A stretch of 64,000 nucleotides of DNA. Source: CALMAK01 sp964392265. GTDB taxonomy: Bacteria > Patescibacteriota > Saccharimonadia > Saccharimonadales > Saccharimonadaceae. The DNA lies in assembly GCA_964392265.1 (NCBI GenBank), contig CAYMOS010000002.1, positions 124,001 through 188,000 of the forward strand, read 5' to 3'. Below are positions 52,131-60,876 of this stretch, piece after piece; the first letter of the stretch is position 1; every line of letters begins with the position of its first letter. The position numbers and the translations under genes are program-made. A model generated the notes under the pieces. That model was not told where the DNA came from. It saw only the letters and a list, made by a program, of their open reading frames with translations, and made no database searches.

Positions 52131-53051
52131 ATGGCAATAGCGGCGCGGCGCATGATGAGACGACAAGGAATATCAGGCACTGTGCCTGGTGGTGAGCTCA
52201 TGGGCTGGCAAGTGACAGCCAGCAATATTGGATTGGCCGGACTTGGTATTGATGGTAATTCGCTACCGCTATATAACGGTTCGAACGTCGTGCCCGCCGG
52301 TACTGTCATTGAGGGTCGACGGATTACTGGTGGACTTGAGCTTTACCAGGGTAATATTACGATTCGTCGCTGCTTGATTCGGCCTACGTCAGCGGGCCAG
52401 GGTATGCCTCTGATTACGACATCAAACTACAATGTCGAGCCAGTAGGAGTGACGCCTGCGACGGTGACTATCGAAGACTGCGAGATTGATGGCACAGGAC
52501 TAAGCGACTTTAGTGCCGCATGGTGTACTGGGTTTATGGGGGTGGCGAATCTCTACCGTAACTATATTCACCATTTTGGCAGTGGTGTTGGCTTTATGCC
52601 TACGGGTACGCAGTTAGATGCTGTGGTAGAAAATAATTACATTACCGACCTGGTGTCGTGGGGTAATGGCGCCACCAATGGTAACCACTGCGATGGGTTT
52701 ACGATTCGCGACTTTTCTAACTCTGCTCGACCAACGCGCAGTATGACGGTGCGCAATAACCGCTTTGATTGTAATACTGAAAATGCCTCTGGTGCTTGTT
52801 TTTTGCAGGCGTATTCCGGAACGATTAATAACGTGACGATTCAAGGTAATTTGCTAGAGGGCAATAGCTACAATCTCGTGCTCGAAAATCTCAACAGCTC
52901 CTACAGCAATATGCGCTGCATCAACAATCGTTTCAATGTCCAGGGCTATGGCCCGCATTATTACTATGGTCCCGGCTGGACGCAGTGGAGCGAGAACTAT
53001 CGCAACAACCCTGCTAACCCCGACAATAAAGGCACGAGTGTGGGCATGTAG
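52131..53051 (+). CDS. right-handed parallel beta-helix protein (cassette B)
   Basis: The 306-residue protein begins MAIAARRMMRRQG, has short repeated strands with Asn ladders (NITIRRCLIRPT, TVTIEDCEIDG, NNVTIQGNLLEGNSYNLVLEN) and ends with a polar tail. Asn-rich turns at fixed spacing are typical of beta-helices such as tailspikes. AGGAGAAGG precedes the start, 23 bases after the previous gene, so it belongs to the cassette B operon. It is half the size of its counterpart at 48577. No signal peptide. Confidence 0.78.
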   Translation: MAIAARRMMRRQGISGTVPGGELMGWQVTASNIGLAGLGIDGNSLPLYNGSNVVPAGTVIEGRRITGGLELYQGNITIRRCLIRPTSAGQGMPLITTSNYNVEPVGVTPATVTIEDCEIDGTGLSDFSAAWCTGFMGVANLYRNYIHHFGSGVGFMPTGTQLDAVVENNYITDLVSWGNGATNGNHCDGFTIRDFSNSARPTRSMTVRNNRFDCNTENASGACFLQAYSGTINNVTIQGNLLEGNSYNLVLENLNSSYSNMRCINNRFNVQGYGPHYYYGPGWTQWSENYRNNPANPDNKGTSVGM

Positions 53052-53153
53052 GGCCGATTTATAGCACTCTTCACTTCTGCCCATACAGTATAACTAAGTG
53101 TGACCTGTCGTAGCGCAGTGCTTTGGCAACAATAAAGTGACACGTGAAAATGC

Positions 53154-53159
53154 TATACT
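53154..53159 (+). promoter_or_regulatory. murD -10 box (TATACT)
   Basis: TGCTATACT ends six bases before the ATG at 53166. The 114 bases after the beta-helix gene contain no other feature I can support. Confidence 0.6.
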
Positions 53160-53165
53160 GATGAC

Positions 53166-54440
53166 ATGAAGATCGCTATTGCTGGTTATGGCACCGAAGG
53201 AAAAACCAATTATACTTACTGGAATACGCCAGATAACGACGTCATTATTGTTGATGAGCGTGATATTCCTACCAGTGAACTACCCCTTAATGCCAACGTC
53301 ATAACGGGCGAGGGGGCGTTTGAACGACTGCAGGTTTTTGATATGGTAATCCGTTCACCGGGCGTAGCACCTCGCAAGATACACACAGACGGCAAAGTGT
53401 GGTCAGCGACCAATGAATTTTTTGCCAAATGTCCTGCGCAGATTATTGGCGTGACAGGGACAAAGGGAAAAGGGACAACCAGTAGTTTAATTGCTTCGAT
53501 TCTTCGATCGGCCGGCAAAACGGTGCATCTGGTGGGGAATATTGGTCAGCCAGCACTCGATGCATTATCTGATGTTCAGCCCGAGGATATCGTTGTCTAC
53601 GAACTATCAAGTTTTCAGTTATGGGACCTCGACAAGTCACCACAGGTGGCAGTAGTACTGATGATCGAACCGGACCATTTGGACGTACATGCCGACTTTA
53701 CTGAATATGTGGCGGCTAAGGCAAATATCGCCGCTAACCAACTGACAACCGACCGGGTGGTGTACTATGCTCATAACAAATGGTCGACGCAGATTGCCGA
53801 AGAATCGGTTGGTCAGCGTCTGCCGTATCCGACCGAACGAACGGCGCATGTGCGAGGCGACTATTTCTACTATGGTGAGACCGAGCTTTGTGAGGTTGAA
53901 AATGTCCAGCTAGCCGGTGCTCATAACCTTGAGAACGCGTGCGGGGCAATAACAGCGACGTGGCCCTGGGTGCAGGATCCATTGGTAATTGCCGAAGGTT
54001 TGCGTAGTTTCGATGGACTTCCGCATCGGCTGAAGCTAATTCGTGAGCTAGATGGTGTTGCCTACTATGACGACAGTATTGCAACGACGCCAGGATCAGC
54101 GATTGCTGCGATCAATGCGTTTAGCGCACCAAAGACGATTATCCTTGGTGGTTCAGATAAGGGGGCGGATTACAACGAACTGGTCGCATTATGCAAAGCG
54201 ACAGCTACTCGAGTCATCGCTATTGGTCAGACAGGCAAGGGTATTAAGCGCTTGTGTGATAAAAATGACGTCGTATGCGAGCAAGCAAGTAGCATGATTG
54301 ATGCCGTAGAAAAAGCGCGTCGCAGTAGCGAGCAGCAGGGGGGAGTTGTTATTCTGAGTCCAGCCAGTGCGAGCTTTGACATGTTTAAGGGGTATGCTGA
54401 TCGTGGCGAGCAATTCATTGCTGCGGTGGAAGCCCTATAA
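53166..54440 (+). CDS. murD: UDP-N-acetylmuramoyl-L-alanine--D-glutamate ligase
   Basis: The 424-residue Mur ligase has an N-terminal Rossmann domain (MKIAIAGYGTEGKTNY), the ATP loop GVTGTKGKGTTSS near residues 96-108, the middle ELSSFQLWDLDKSPQVAVVLMIEPDHLDVH stretch in pieces, and the C-terminal domain with YYDDSIATTPGSAIAAI and ILGGSDKGADYNEL, which are MurD-specific. It adds D-Glu to the peptidoglycan precursor. It is isolated from other mur genes, which suggests they are dispersed. Confidence 0.95.
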   Translation: MKIAIAGYGTEGKTNYTYWNTPDNDVIIVDERDIPTSELPLNANVITGEGAFERLQVFDMVIRSPGVAPRKIHTDGKVWSATNEFFAKCPAQIIGVTGTKGKGTTSSLIASILRSAGKTVHLVGNIGQPALDALSDVQPEDIVVYELSSFQLWDLDKSPQVAVVLMIEPDHLDVHADFTEYVAAKANIAANQLTTDRVVYYAHNKWSTQIAEESVGQRLPYPTERTAHVRGDYFYYGETELCEVENVQLAGAHNLENACGAITATWPWVQDPLVIAEGLRSFDGLPHRLKLIRELDGVAYYDDSIATTPGSAIAAINAFSAPKTIILGGSDKGADYNELVALCKATATRVIAIGQTGKGIKRLCDKNDVVCEQASSMIDAVEKARRSSEQQGGVVILSPASASFDMFKGYADRGEQFIAAVEAL

Positions 54441-54458
54441 TCCCTCTAGGGCAGCTGC

Positions 54459-54464
54459 TACAAT
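54459..54464 (+). promoter_or_regulatory. prfB -10 box (TACAAT)
   Basis: TGCTACAAT ends six bases before the ATG at 54471. Leaderless class. Confidence 0.6.
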
Positions 54465-54470
54465 AGATCT

Positions 54471-55541
54471 ATGCAACCTTTGAAAAAACGAGTTGAGGCC
54501 CTACAAGAGGCGGTGCGGATAGCAATGAATCAGCTGCAACTAGATGAGAAGACCAAGCAGCTAGAGGCGTTGGGACAAGAGATCTCGGCGCCGGAGATTT
54601 GGAATAACCCTGCCTATGCCCAAGAAAAAACTCGTCAGCATGCGGCATTAACGGCGATGGTCGCACCATGGCGTACGATACAGGTGCAGGTGAATGATAT
54701 CTTAGAACTTATGGAATTGGGCGATGACAGTTTGCTTGCTGAATTTGAAGGCCAGGTGAGCGCCTTGGAAGAAGAGTTTGCTGGTCGTCAAAAGGAACTG
54801 ATGTTCAATAGCCCTTATGATGATCACAATGCAATTATCCGTCTGAGTGCTGGTGTGGGCGGTACGGATGCTCAGGACTGGACGGAGATGTTAGAGCGTA
54901 TGTATCTCCGCTGGGCGGAGAAATCCGGTATGGCAACAGCCTTGGTCGAGCGCTCACCGGGCGAAGAAGCGGGCATCAAGTCGAGTGTCATTGAGGTGAC
55001 CGGCCCCTATGCCTACGGAAAGTTACGTAGCGAACATGGGGTGCATCGGCTCGTACGACTTAGCCCTTTTAATAGTGATAACTTGCGCCAAACAAGCTTT
55101 GCATTAGTCGAGGTACTACCACAGATTGATGCACCAGACGAAGTGGTCATTGATGATAAAGACGTGAAGATTGATGTCTATCGCAGTGGTGGCCACGGTG
55201 GTCAGAGTGTGAATACGACAGATAGTGCCGTACGCGTGACGCATTTGCCGACAGGCATCGTGGTGGCAATCCAGAACGAACGGAGTCAATTGCAAAACAA
55301 AGAAACGGCAATGAAAATCCTCCGTAGTAAACTGGCCCAGCTGCAGATCGAACAACATACTGAGACACTGGGCGATCTTCAGGCGGGTGAAAGCGCCAAC
55401 TGGGGAAGTCAAATTCGCAACTACGTCCTGCATCCGTATCAGATGGTCAAAGACACGCGCACAAAACATGAGAGCAAAGATACCGCAGGCGTTCTTGATG
55501 GCAAGATCGACGGTTTTATTGACGCCTTCTTGCAGCAGTAA
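54471..55541 (+). CDS. prfB: peptide chain release factor 2
   Basis: The 356-residue RF2 reads UAA and UGA. It has the SPF tripeptide (RLSPFNSDN near residue 200), the GGQ loop RSGGHGGQSVN near 240 and the helical N-terminal domain. The frame is continuous: the autoregulatory programmed +1 frameshift with an internal UGA near codon 25, present in many bacteria, is absent. Its presence agrees with UGA being a stop here. The GGQ glutamine is the substrate of PrmC at 2373. Confidence 0.96.
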   Translation: MQPLKKRVEALQEAVRIAMNQLQLDEKTKQLEALGQEISAPEIWNNPAYAQEKTRQHAALTAMVAPWRTIQVQVNDILELMELGDDSLLAEFEGQVSALEEEFAGRQKELMFNSPYDDHNAIIRLSAGVGGTDAQDWTEMLERMYLRWAEKSGMATALVERSPGEEAGIKSSVIEVTGPYAYGKLRSEHGVHRLVRLSPFNSDNLRQTSFALVEVLPQIDAPDEVVIDDKDVKIDVYRSGGHGGQSVNTTDSAVRVTHLPTGIVVAIQNERSQLQNKETAMKILRSKLAQLQIEQHTETLGDLQAGESANWGSQIRNYVLHPYQMVKDTRTKHESKDTAGVLDGKIDGFIDAFLQQ

Positions 55542-55603
55542 GCTATATTTATCACCATGGTTATGGTTAAATGGGGGTAATAGAAGTAACAAGTAGGAAC
55601 AAC

Positions 55604-56620
55604 ATGAACCCTCAAGATCCCAATACCTATCCACCAACACCGGTCGGTCCGACGCCGCCACAGCCGTCGACGCCACCAGTTGCGCCTGTGCAGCCACCGC
55701 AACCTCCTGTTGCCGAGGCAGCGCCTGTCGTACAGCCAGCGGCTCCTGTTGCTGAACCGATGCCCGTTGTCTCGGCCCCGGTGACACCGCCACAAGAACC
55801 TGCAACGATGGCAGCGCCCGAAGCCTCGCCCATGGTTGACCCAGCTGCAACAATGCCAGCACTAGCACCAGTGCCAGTGCCAACACCGGCTGTCGATCCT
55901 ATCGTCACGCCAGTTGCTCCGCAACCGCCTGTCGCCGGGCCGGATAGCGTGATCCCAGCGGCGCCTCCGATTGCTGGCCCTGTCGGCACGGCACCTCAGG
56001 CATTTGGCACTGGTCCTGCTGCTGAGCCGCCAAAAAAGCCAAAACTCGATAAAAAGCGCGTGACACTGATTGGACTTATTGTCGGTGGTGCTGTTTTGAT
56101 TGGCGTGGGACTTTGGCTGATCTTTGGTGTTCTTCTTGCGACTGTTCCTTTGGAAAAGTACGAGGGCAAAACCTATTCGGTGATGGTACCAAAGGAATAT
56201 ACGCGTGATGAAGTTGGGACGATGATTTCATTTGACGAACCTGATGAAAATTCTGACACGCGTTCAAGGATAATGATATCGTCATATGATATTACGTCAG
56301 CATTGGAGTATACGACAAAAGACAAGCTGGTCGAACTCTACGACGAAACATTGAGCGAGAAAAGTATCACGGGCTCGAACGTATCGGGCAACAACAAGAT
56401 TGTTAACTTTAAAAAAGAAACCATCAAGTACCAAAACCACGATGCTCGCATGATTACTTTTGAAGCCACCGAAAATGATAAAAAGGTAGGGCAGGGCCAG
56501 GCGCTCGTCGTTTTTACCGATAAAGCAATTTATACAGTAATCATTATTGTGCATATTGATGACACATCGCTGGCGCGTACAAGCGATAAGATTATCCATT
56601 CTCTGAAGATTAACGAGTAG
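55604..56620 (+). CDS. proline-rich single-pass membrane protein
   Basis: The 338-residue protein has a long cytoplasmic Pro/Ala/Val-rich region (to about 145, with runs such as PPQPSTPPVAPVQPPQPP), a membrane helix near 160-182 (LIGLIVGGAVLIGVGLWLIFG) and an outside domain of about 150 residues (YSVMVPKEYTRDEVG, SRIMISSYDI, ARMITFEATENDKK) resembling PsbP/DUF1795-type folds. The ATG at 55604 is preferred to 55571 because of a nearby AAGTAGGAA site. It precedes ftsE with its own -10 between them. Function unknown. Confidence 0.7.
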   Translation: MNPQDPNTYPPTPVGPTPPQPSTPPVAPVQPPQPPVAEAAPVVQPAAPVAEPMPVVSAPVTPPQEPATMAAPEASPMVDPAATMPALAPVPVPTPAVDPIVTPVAPQPPVAGPDSVIPAAPPIAGPVGTAPQAFGTGPAAEPPKKPKLDKKRVTLIGLIVGGAVLIGVGLWLIFGVLLATVPLEKYEGKTYSVMVPKEYTRDEVGTMISFDEPDENSDTRSRIMISSYDITSALEYTTKDKLVELYDETLSEKSITGSNVSGNNKIVNFKKETIKYQNHDARMITFEATENDKKVGQGQALVVFTDKAIYTVIIIVHIDDTSLARTSDKIIHSLKINE

Positions 56621-56642
56621 GTTCCTCTCACGCTGCTTGTGC

Positions 56643-56648
56643 TATACT
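56643..56648 (+). promoter_or_regulatory. ftsEX -10 box (TATACT)
   Basis: GTGCTATACT ends eight bases before the ftsE ATG at 56657. Confidence 0.6.
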
Positions 56649-56656
56649 AGAAACAT

Positions 56657-57343
56657 ATGATTCTTCTTGATCGAGTAACAAAAACCTACGCTAAATCGCC
56701 AGGGCATCCAGCGATTAATCGTATTAGCCTTTTTGTTGAACCAAAAGAATTTGTTATTCTCGTCGGCACCAGTGGGGCTGGTAAGTCAACCTTGCTAAAG
56801 CTATTGACGCGGGAGGAAAAGCCCGACAGCGGCAAGATTGTGGTTGGCGGTATCGATTATGATACTCTGCGCGATAAACATATCCCGCTCCTGAGACGCA
56901 AGATTGGCGTTGTCTTTCAGGACTTTAAGCTACTTCCGCAGCGTACTGTATTTGAGAACATCGCCTTTGCACTTGAGATTGCTGGTATGACCAACCGTGA
57001 AATCAAGAATACGGTACCAAAAGTGATCGAACTGGTTGGGCTAAAGGGCAAGGAAAAGAACTTTCCGCACCAACTCTCAGGTGGTGAACGCCAGCGCGTG
57101 GCAATTGCTCGTGCGATTGTCCGTCAACCAAAGATTTTGATTGCTGACGAGCCTACTGGGAATCTTGACCCAAAGCACAGCTGGGATATCGTTCGACTTC
57201 TCGAAAAGATTAACAAATACGGCACGACGGTGCTCCTGACAACTCACAACGTTGATATTGTTAACAAACTAAAACGTCGCGTGATTACACTTGAAAAGGG
57301 TAAGATTACCAGTGATCAGGCACAAGGGAGTTATCGGCAGTGA
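56657..57343 (+). CDS. ftsE: cell-division ABC ATPase FtsE
   Basis: The 228-residue ATPase has Walker A GTSGAGKSTLLKLL (about 37-50), Q-loop VFQDFKLLPQRTVFENI, signature LSGGERQR and Walker B ILIADEPTGNLDP. The sequence FQDFKLL is typical of FtsE. With FtsX it forms a mechanical transmitter that activates a cell-wall hydrolase at division. Four-base overlap with ftsX. Confidence 0.95.
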   Translation: MILLDRVTKTYAKSPGHPAINRISLFVEPKEFVILVGTSGAGKSTLLKLLTREEKPDSGKIVVGGIDYDTLRDKHIPLLRRKIGVVFQDFKLLPQRTVFENIAFALEIAGMTNREIKNTVPKVIELVGLKGKEKNFPHQLSGGERQRVAIARAIVRQPKILIADEPTGNLDPKHSWDIVRLLEKINKYGTTVLLTTHNVDIVNKLKRRVITLEKGKITSDQAQGSYRQ

Positions 57344-58320
57344 GCAAGCGTAAATTAGATTCAAAAGCATTTGCCCAACAGCGCCGCCGTCGCCGTCGAT
57401 TGCTGACGTTTATTCGTATGGTGCGCTACGGTGTCAATAACTTTAGTCGCAATGCCTGGTTAACGATTGCGGCGACCGCCGTGATGACGATTACACTTCT
57501 TATCATTTTCGCGACCTTTGCGGCAAGAGACATCTTGACCAATACCGTGAGTTCGATTCGTGACAAGGTCGACATGACCATCTATATTGAGTCGAATGCC
57601 AAAGAAAAAGCAGTGAATCAGGTAGCCGACGAAGTTAGGGAATTGAATAGTGTCCTATCGGTTGCCGTTGTGACACCGGATGAGGCTCGCTCGCAGTTTG
57701 TCGAAGACAATAAGGCAGATGCAACGACACTTAATTCGTTAAATAACTCGGACCCTTCGTTCCCATGGCGTCTTCGCATTAAGGTAAAAGACATTAATAA
57801 TACCAGTGAGTTACAGACCTTTGTCTCGGACAATGAAAACCTCAAAAAGATTATCGATACTAGCCAGCCACCGTCATTTGCTGGTCCTCAGCGGACGGCG
57901 ATCGAGCGTATTGGTGGTTGGGTGAGCTTTGCGGATAAGGCAGGTCTTATCGCCGGGTCCGTTTTTGTGGCGATATCATCATTGATCATCTTTAATACCA
58001 TTCGTATGGCAATCTTCAACCGCCGCGAAGAGATCCAGATGATGAAACTTATCGGGGCCGAGCGCTCTTTTATACGAGGTCCGTTTGTGGTTGAGGCGGT
58101 GGTATACGGATTTATTGCGGCGATTATTGCCACAGGTATCGGCATTGCTGGGCTCTATTTTGCTCAAGACACCCTGAGTGCGAACGGCGTGGTTATTGAT
58201 GCAACGGTCAATTGGGTGATCTTTTACTCACCATTTGTCCTGCTGGCGATGATCGTGATAGGGGCCTGTATCGGGATTATCTCTTCATTACTTGCTACCA
58301 GACGATATCTCAGGATTTAA
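57340..58320 (+). CDS. ftsX: cell-division protein FtsX
   Basis: The 326-residue protein has the FtsX order: cytoplasmic N-terminus with a run of Arg (QQRRRRRR), membrane helix near 42-62, extracytoplasmic domain (to about 185, with VDMTIYIESNAKEKAV) and three membrane helices. The motif NTIRMAIFNRREEIQMMKLIGAE is diagnostic. The GTG start overlaps the ftsE stop (GTGA), a common arrangement. It is expected to pass ATP-driven motion to the hydrolase encoded next. Confidence 0.95.
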   Translation: MSKRKLDSKAFAQQRRRRRRLLTFIRMVRYGVNNFSRNAWLTIAATAVMTITLLIIFATFAARDILTNTVSSIRDKVDMTIYIESNAKEKAVNQVADEVRELNSVLSVAVVTPDEARSQFVEDNKADATTLNSLNNSDPSFPWRLRIKVKDINNTSELQTFVSDNENLKKIIDTSQPPSFAGPQRTAIERIGGWVSFADKAGLIAGSVFVAISSLIIFNTIRMAIFNRREEIQMMKLIGAERSFIRGPFVVEAVVYGFIAAIIATGIGIAGLYFAQDTLSANGVVIDATVNWVIFYSPFVLLAMIVIGACIGIISSLLATRRYLRI

Positions 58321-58321
58321 T

Positions 58322-58351
58322 TTGACGGTCGCATAATGGTTATGCTATACT
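58322..58351 (+). promoter_or_regulatory. promoter of the CHAP hydrolase gene
   Basis: TTGACG (58322-58327), 18 bases, TATACT (58346-58351), ending ten bases before the ATG at 58362. It lets the hydrolase be expressed separately from ftsEX. Confidence 0.6.
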
Positions 58352-58361
58352 AACTATACGT

Positions 58362-59543
58362 ATGATGAAACTGCGTTCCGCCACACCAGCTTCAGATCTC
58401 TCGTTCATCGGCCGGATGCTGATTGTCGTTGCCGTTGTCACGATGGCAGTTGCCGTGCCTGTCCAGATGTTTAGTGCACGTCCTGCGAGTGCGGACGAAT
58501 ATGATGCCCGTATCGAGGCGTTACGTCAAAAGATTGGCAATTATCAGAATGAAGCTAATGCTCTACGCGAACAGGCCAATACTTTACAAAACACTCTCAA
58601 TCAATTAGCTGCCGATAAAGCCGCGATTCAGTTGGAGGTTGATTTGTATCAAACGCAATATGACCAGCTAGTGAAGGACATTGCGGCTACTCAAAAACGA
58701 ATCGAAGAGAACCGTAAGGTCTCGGGTGATCTTATTGTACGGAGTAGTCTTTCGGATGATATACCACTGATTGTGCGTCTAGCCGCCAGCGAAAACTTAG
58801 CTGACTACATCGACGGGGAAGCAAGCCGTATTTCAGTTCGCGATACGATCGTTCAAAAGACCGAAGAAAGCAATCGTTTGAAAAAAGAGCTTGTTGTCAA
58901 GCAGGCCAAAGTTAAAGTCGTCCTTGACGAGCAGAAACTGAAGCGTGACGAGCTAGCCTCAAAAGAGGCCATCCAGGCCAATCTTCTGGCTACTACTCAA
59001 GGTAATGAAGAGAATTACCGCAATATGATCGCAAGTAGCGAGGCTGACATCAAGAAGGTGCAGGCCGAGCAGCAAGCCGCCTACGAGCGGGCGAGGGCAG
59101 CCTGGTCGGGTGGCTATGTCACGAGCGGTGGCTCGGGTGGCTATCCTTGGGGCGGAGTGCCATATCCTTGTTGGAGCGCCTCATGCGTCGACCCATGGGG
59201 AGTCTATTACCGTGAATGCGTGAGCTATGTTGCCTGGAAATTATCGAGCCAAGGCTACGGCGTCCGACATTTTGGTGGCCGTGGTAATGCCGGAGATTGG
59301 CCGTCAACAACGTCAGGCTACACATCGCAGACCACCGGCTCGCCTCACAAGGGTGATGCTGCCGTCATTCCTTATAGTGGCAACTTCCCATATGGACACG
59401 TTATGTATGTCGAAGACGTCTACGGTGACGGTTCGATCAAGATTAGCGAATACAACTTCGCGGGGCCTGGCATGTACTCGGAACGGGTGATTCCAGCGGG
59501 CCAGTATAGCTACTATGTCTTCATTACATTCCCACGCCGATAG
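58362..59543 (+). CDS. PcsB-like CHAP-domain peptidoglycan hydrolase
   Basis: The 393-residue protein has a signal peptide (membrane segment about 20-38, ending SARPASADEYDA), a long coiled coil (about 45-245) and a C-terminal CHAP domain. Its catalytic residues are Cys286 in YYRECVSYVAW and His346 in PYGHVMYVED, with a following SEYNF. This coiled coil plus CHAP plan, next to ftsE-ftsX, matches Streptococcus PcsB, which FtsEX activates to split daughter cells. Direct activation here is inference from context. The start may be 58362 or the next ATG at 58365. Confidence 0.9.
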   Translation: MMKLRSATPASDLSFIGRMLIVVAVVTMAVAVPVQMFSARPASADEYDARIEALRQKIGNYQNEANALREQANTLQNTLNQLAADKAAIQLEVDLYQTQYDQLVKDIAATQKRIEENRKVSGDLIVRSSLSDDIPLIVRLAASENLADYIDGEASRISVRDTIVQKTEESNRLKKELVVKQAKVKVVLDEQKLKRDELASKEAIQANLLATTQGNEENYRNMIASSEADIKKVQAEQQAAYERARAAWSGGYVTSGGSGGYPWGGVPYPCWSASCVDPWGVYYRECVSYVAWKLSSQGYGVRHFGGRGNAGDWPSTTSGYTSQTTGSPHKGDAAVIPYSGNFPYGHVMYVEDVYGDGSIKISEYNFAGPGMYSERVIPAGQYSYYVFITFPRR

Positions 59544-59568
59544 AGTATCTATCTTTGCCAAACGAATG

Positions 59569-59574
59569 TATACT
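59569..59574 (+). promoter_or_regulatory. -10 box (TATACT) for the S41 protease
   Basis: AATGTATACT ends 31 bases before the ATG at 59606; GAGGGGGCAGGG just upstream of the start supplies ribosome binding. Confidence 0.5.
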
Positions 59575-59605
59575 AGAAACAGTTAATGAATGAGAGGGGG
59601 CAGGG

Positions 59606-60832
59606 ATGTCGTCGCAGATGACTAGTGTTAATGAGGGGGCAAAGCGTTCCAAACAGCGAAAAGGTATCAGCCCTACTATCTTTTTTGTATCGATTGCGGC
59701 GATGTTGGCAGTAGGTTTTGCTGTTGGGGTGTACCGTGTACAGATATTCGCTTCGGTGGCGTCAGTATTTCACCTGCCCGCATCAGCCAAAGTGCTCGAC
59801 ACAGAGTTATTGCAGCAGGCATATCGTCAGCTTGATGCAAATTTCGATGGCAAATTGGATGAGCAAGCGCTCATTAACGGTGCGACCAAAGGCATGGTGG
59901 AAGCAGCTGGTGACAAGTATACCGCCTTCTTTGACACCGAGGAGGCCAGTAAGTTTAATAATGACCTTGAGGGCTCAATTGGTGGCGGTGTTGGTGCACA
60001 GGTGGGGACTCGTGATGAGGTGGTGACACTGGTCAAGATCATTCCTTCCACGCCAGCCGAGCGCGAAGGCCTTAAGGCGGGCGACAAGGTACGAGCAATC
60101 AATGGTGAGTCAACCAAAGGCATGACAACTGAACAGGCGGTTGAGCGCATCCGCGGTGAGGTAGGCACGACAGTAAAGCTGGCGATCGAGCGTGATGGGC
60201 AGCAATTGGAGGTTTCAGTAACGAGGGCAGAGATTACTGCTCCGAGCGTCAGCAGTGAAGTAAAAGACGGGATTGGCATTATGACTATCAGTCGATTTGA
60301 TCAGTCAACTGGCGATCAGGCAAGTGCGGCGGCGCGTTCATTCAAGGAAGCCAATATCAAAGGGGTGATTCTCGACTTACGTGGTAATCCTGGTGGCTAT
60401 CTGACCGCGTCTCGTACAGTTGCCAGCATCTGGCTGGACCAAAAGGTGATTGTCACCGAAAAGACGGACGGCAGGGTGGTAGAAGAGCTTCGTGCGGGTA
60501 AAAGTCCGATTCTTGCAGGAGTGCCCACTGTTGTGTTGGTCGATGGTAATTCGGCGAGCGCTAGTGAAATCGTGGCCGGTGCCCTCAAGGATCACAAGGC
60601 GGCAACTTTGGTGGGAGAAACCACGTACGGCAAAGGTACGGTTCAACGTCTTATTACCCTCAGTGATGGATCAATGTTGAAGGTGACCGTGGCGCGATGG
60701 TTCACGCCAAATGGGGTAAATCTGTCCGAAGGTGGCATCAAACCCGACAAGGAGGTCAAATTGAGTACGGAAGATATTCAAAAAGGCAATGATGGTCAAA
60801 TGACGGCCGCTAAGGAGCTCTTAGCCCGCTAA
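59606..60832 (+). CDS. ctpA: C-terminal processing protease (S41)
   Basis: The 408-residue protein has a signal-anchor near residues 22-45, a helical region, a PDZ domain (VVTLVKIIPSTPAEREGLKAGDKV near 135-160) and the tail-specific protease core. The catalytic Ser lies in NSASASEIVAGAL (about residue 318) and Lys343 in GKGTVQ, 25 residues apart as in plant D1 protease. It trims or degrades exported proteins from the C-terminus. In several bacteria it controls peptidoglycan hydrolases, so a link to the CHAP hydrolase just upstream is plausible. Confidence 0.95.
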   Translation: MSSQMTSVNEGAKRSKQRKGISPTIFFVSIAAMLAVGFAVGVYRVQIFASVASVFHLPASAKVLDTELLQQAYRQLDANFDGKLDEQALINGATKGMVEAAGDKYTAFFDTEEASKFNNDLEGSIGGGVGAQVGTRDEVVTLVKIIPSTPAEREGLKAGDKVRAINGESTKGMTTEQAVERIRGEVGTTVKLAIERDGQQLEVSVTRAEITAPSVSSEVKDGIGIMTISRFDQSTGDQASAAARSFKEANIKGVILDLRGNPGGYLTASRTVASIWLDQKVIVTEKTDGRVVEELRAGKSPILAGVPTVVLVDGNSASASEIVAGALKDHKAATLVGETTYGKGTVQRLITLSDGSMLKVTVARWFTPNGVNLSEGGIKPDKEVKLSTEDIQKGNDGQMTAAKELLAR

Positions 60833-60876
60833 AGCGCTTGTGCTGGTAATAAGGGTGTAGTAGTATAGGAGGTAAT

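Noticed and set aside
46466..53051. Complete prophage
   Set aside because: No integrase, terminase, portal, capsid, tape-measure or lysis genes are seen; only fibre-like genes between housekeeping genes.
54471..54560. Programmed +1 frameshift in prfB
   Set aside because: The frame is continuous from the ATG, with no internal UGA near codon 25.
55116..55886. 256-aa minus-strand frame across prfB and the Pro-rich gene
   Set aside because: It is antisense to the well-supported RF2 C-terminus and to a Pro/Ala-rich coding region, which often leaves open antisense frames.
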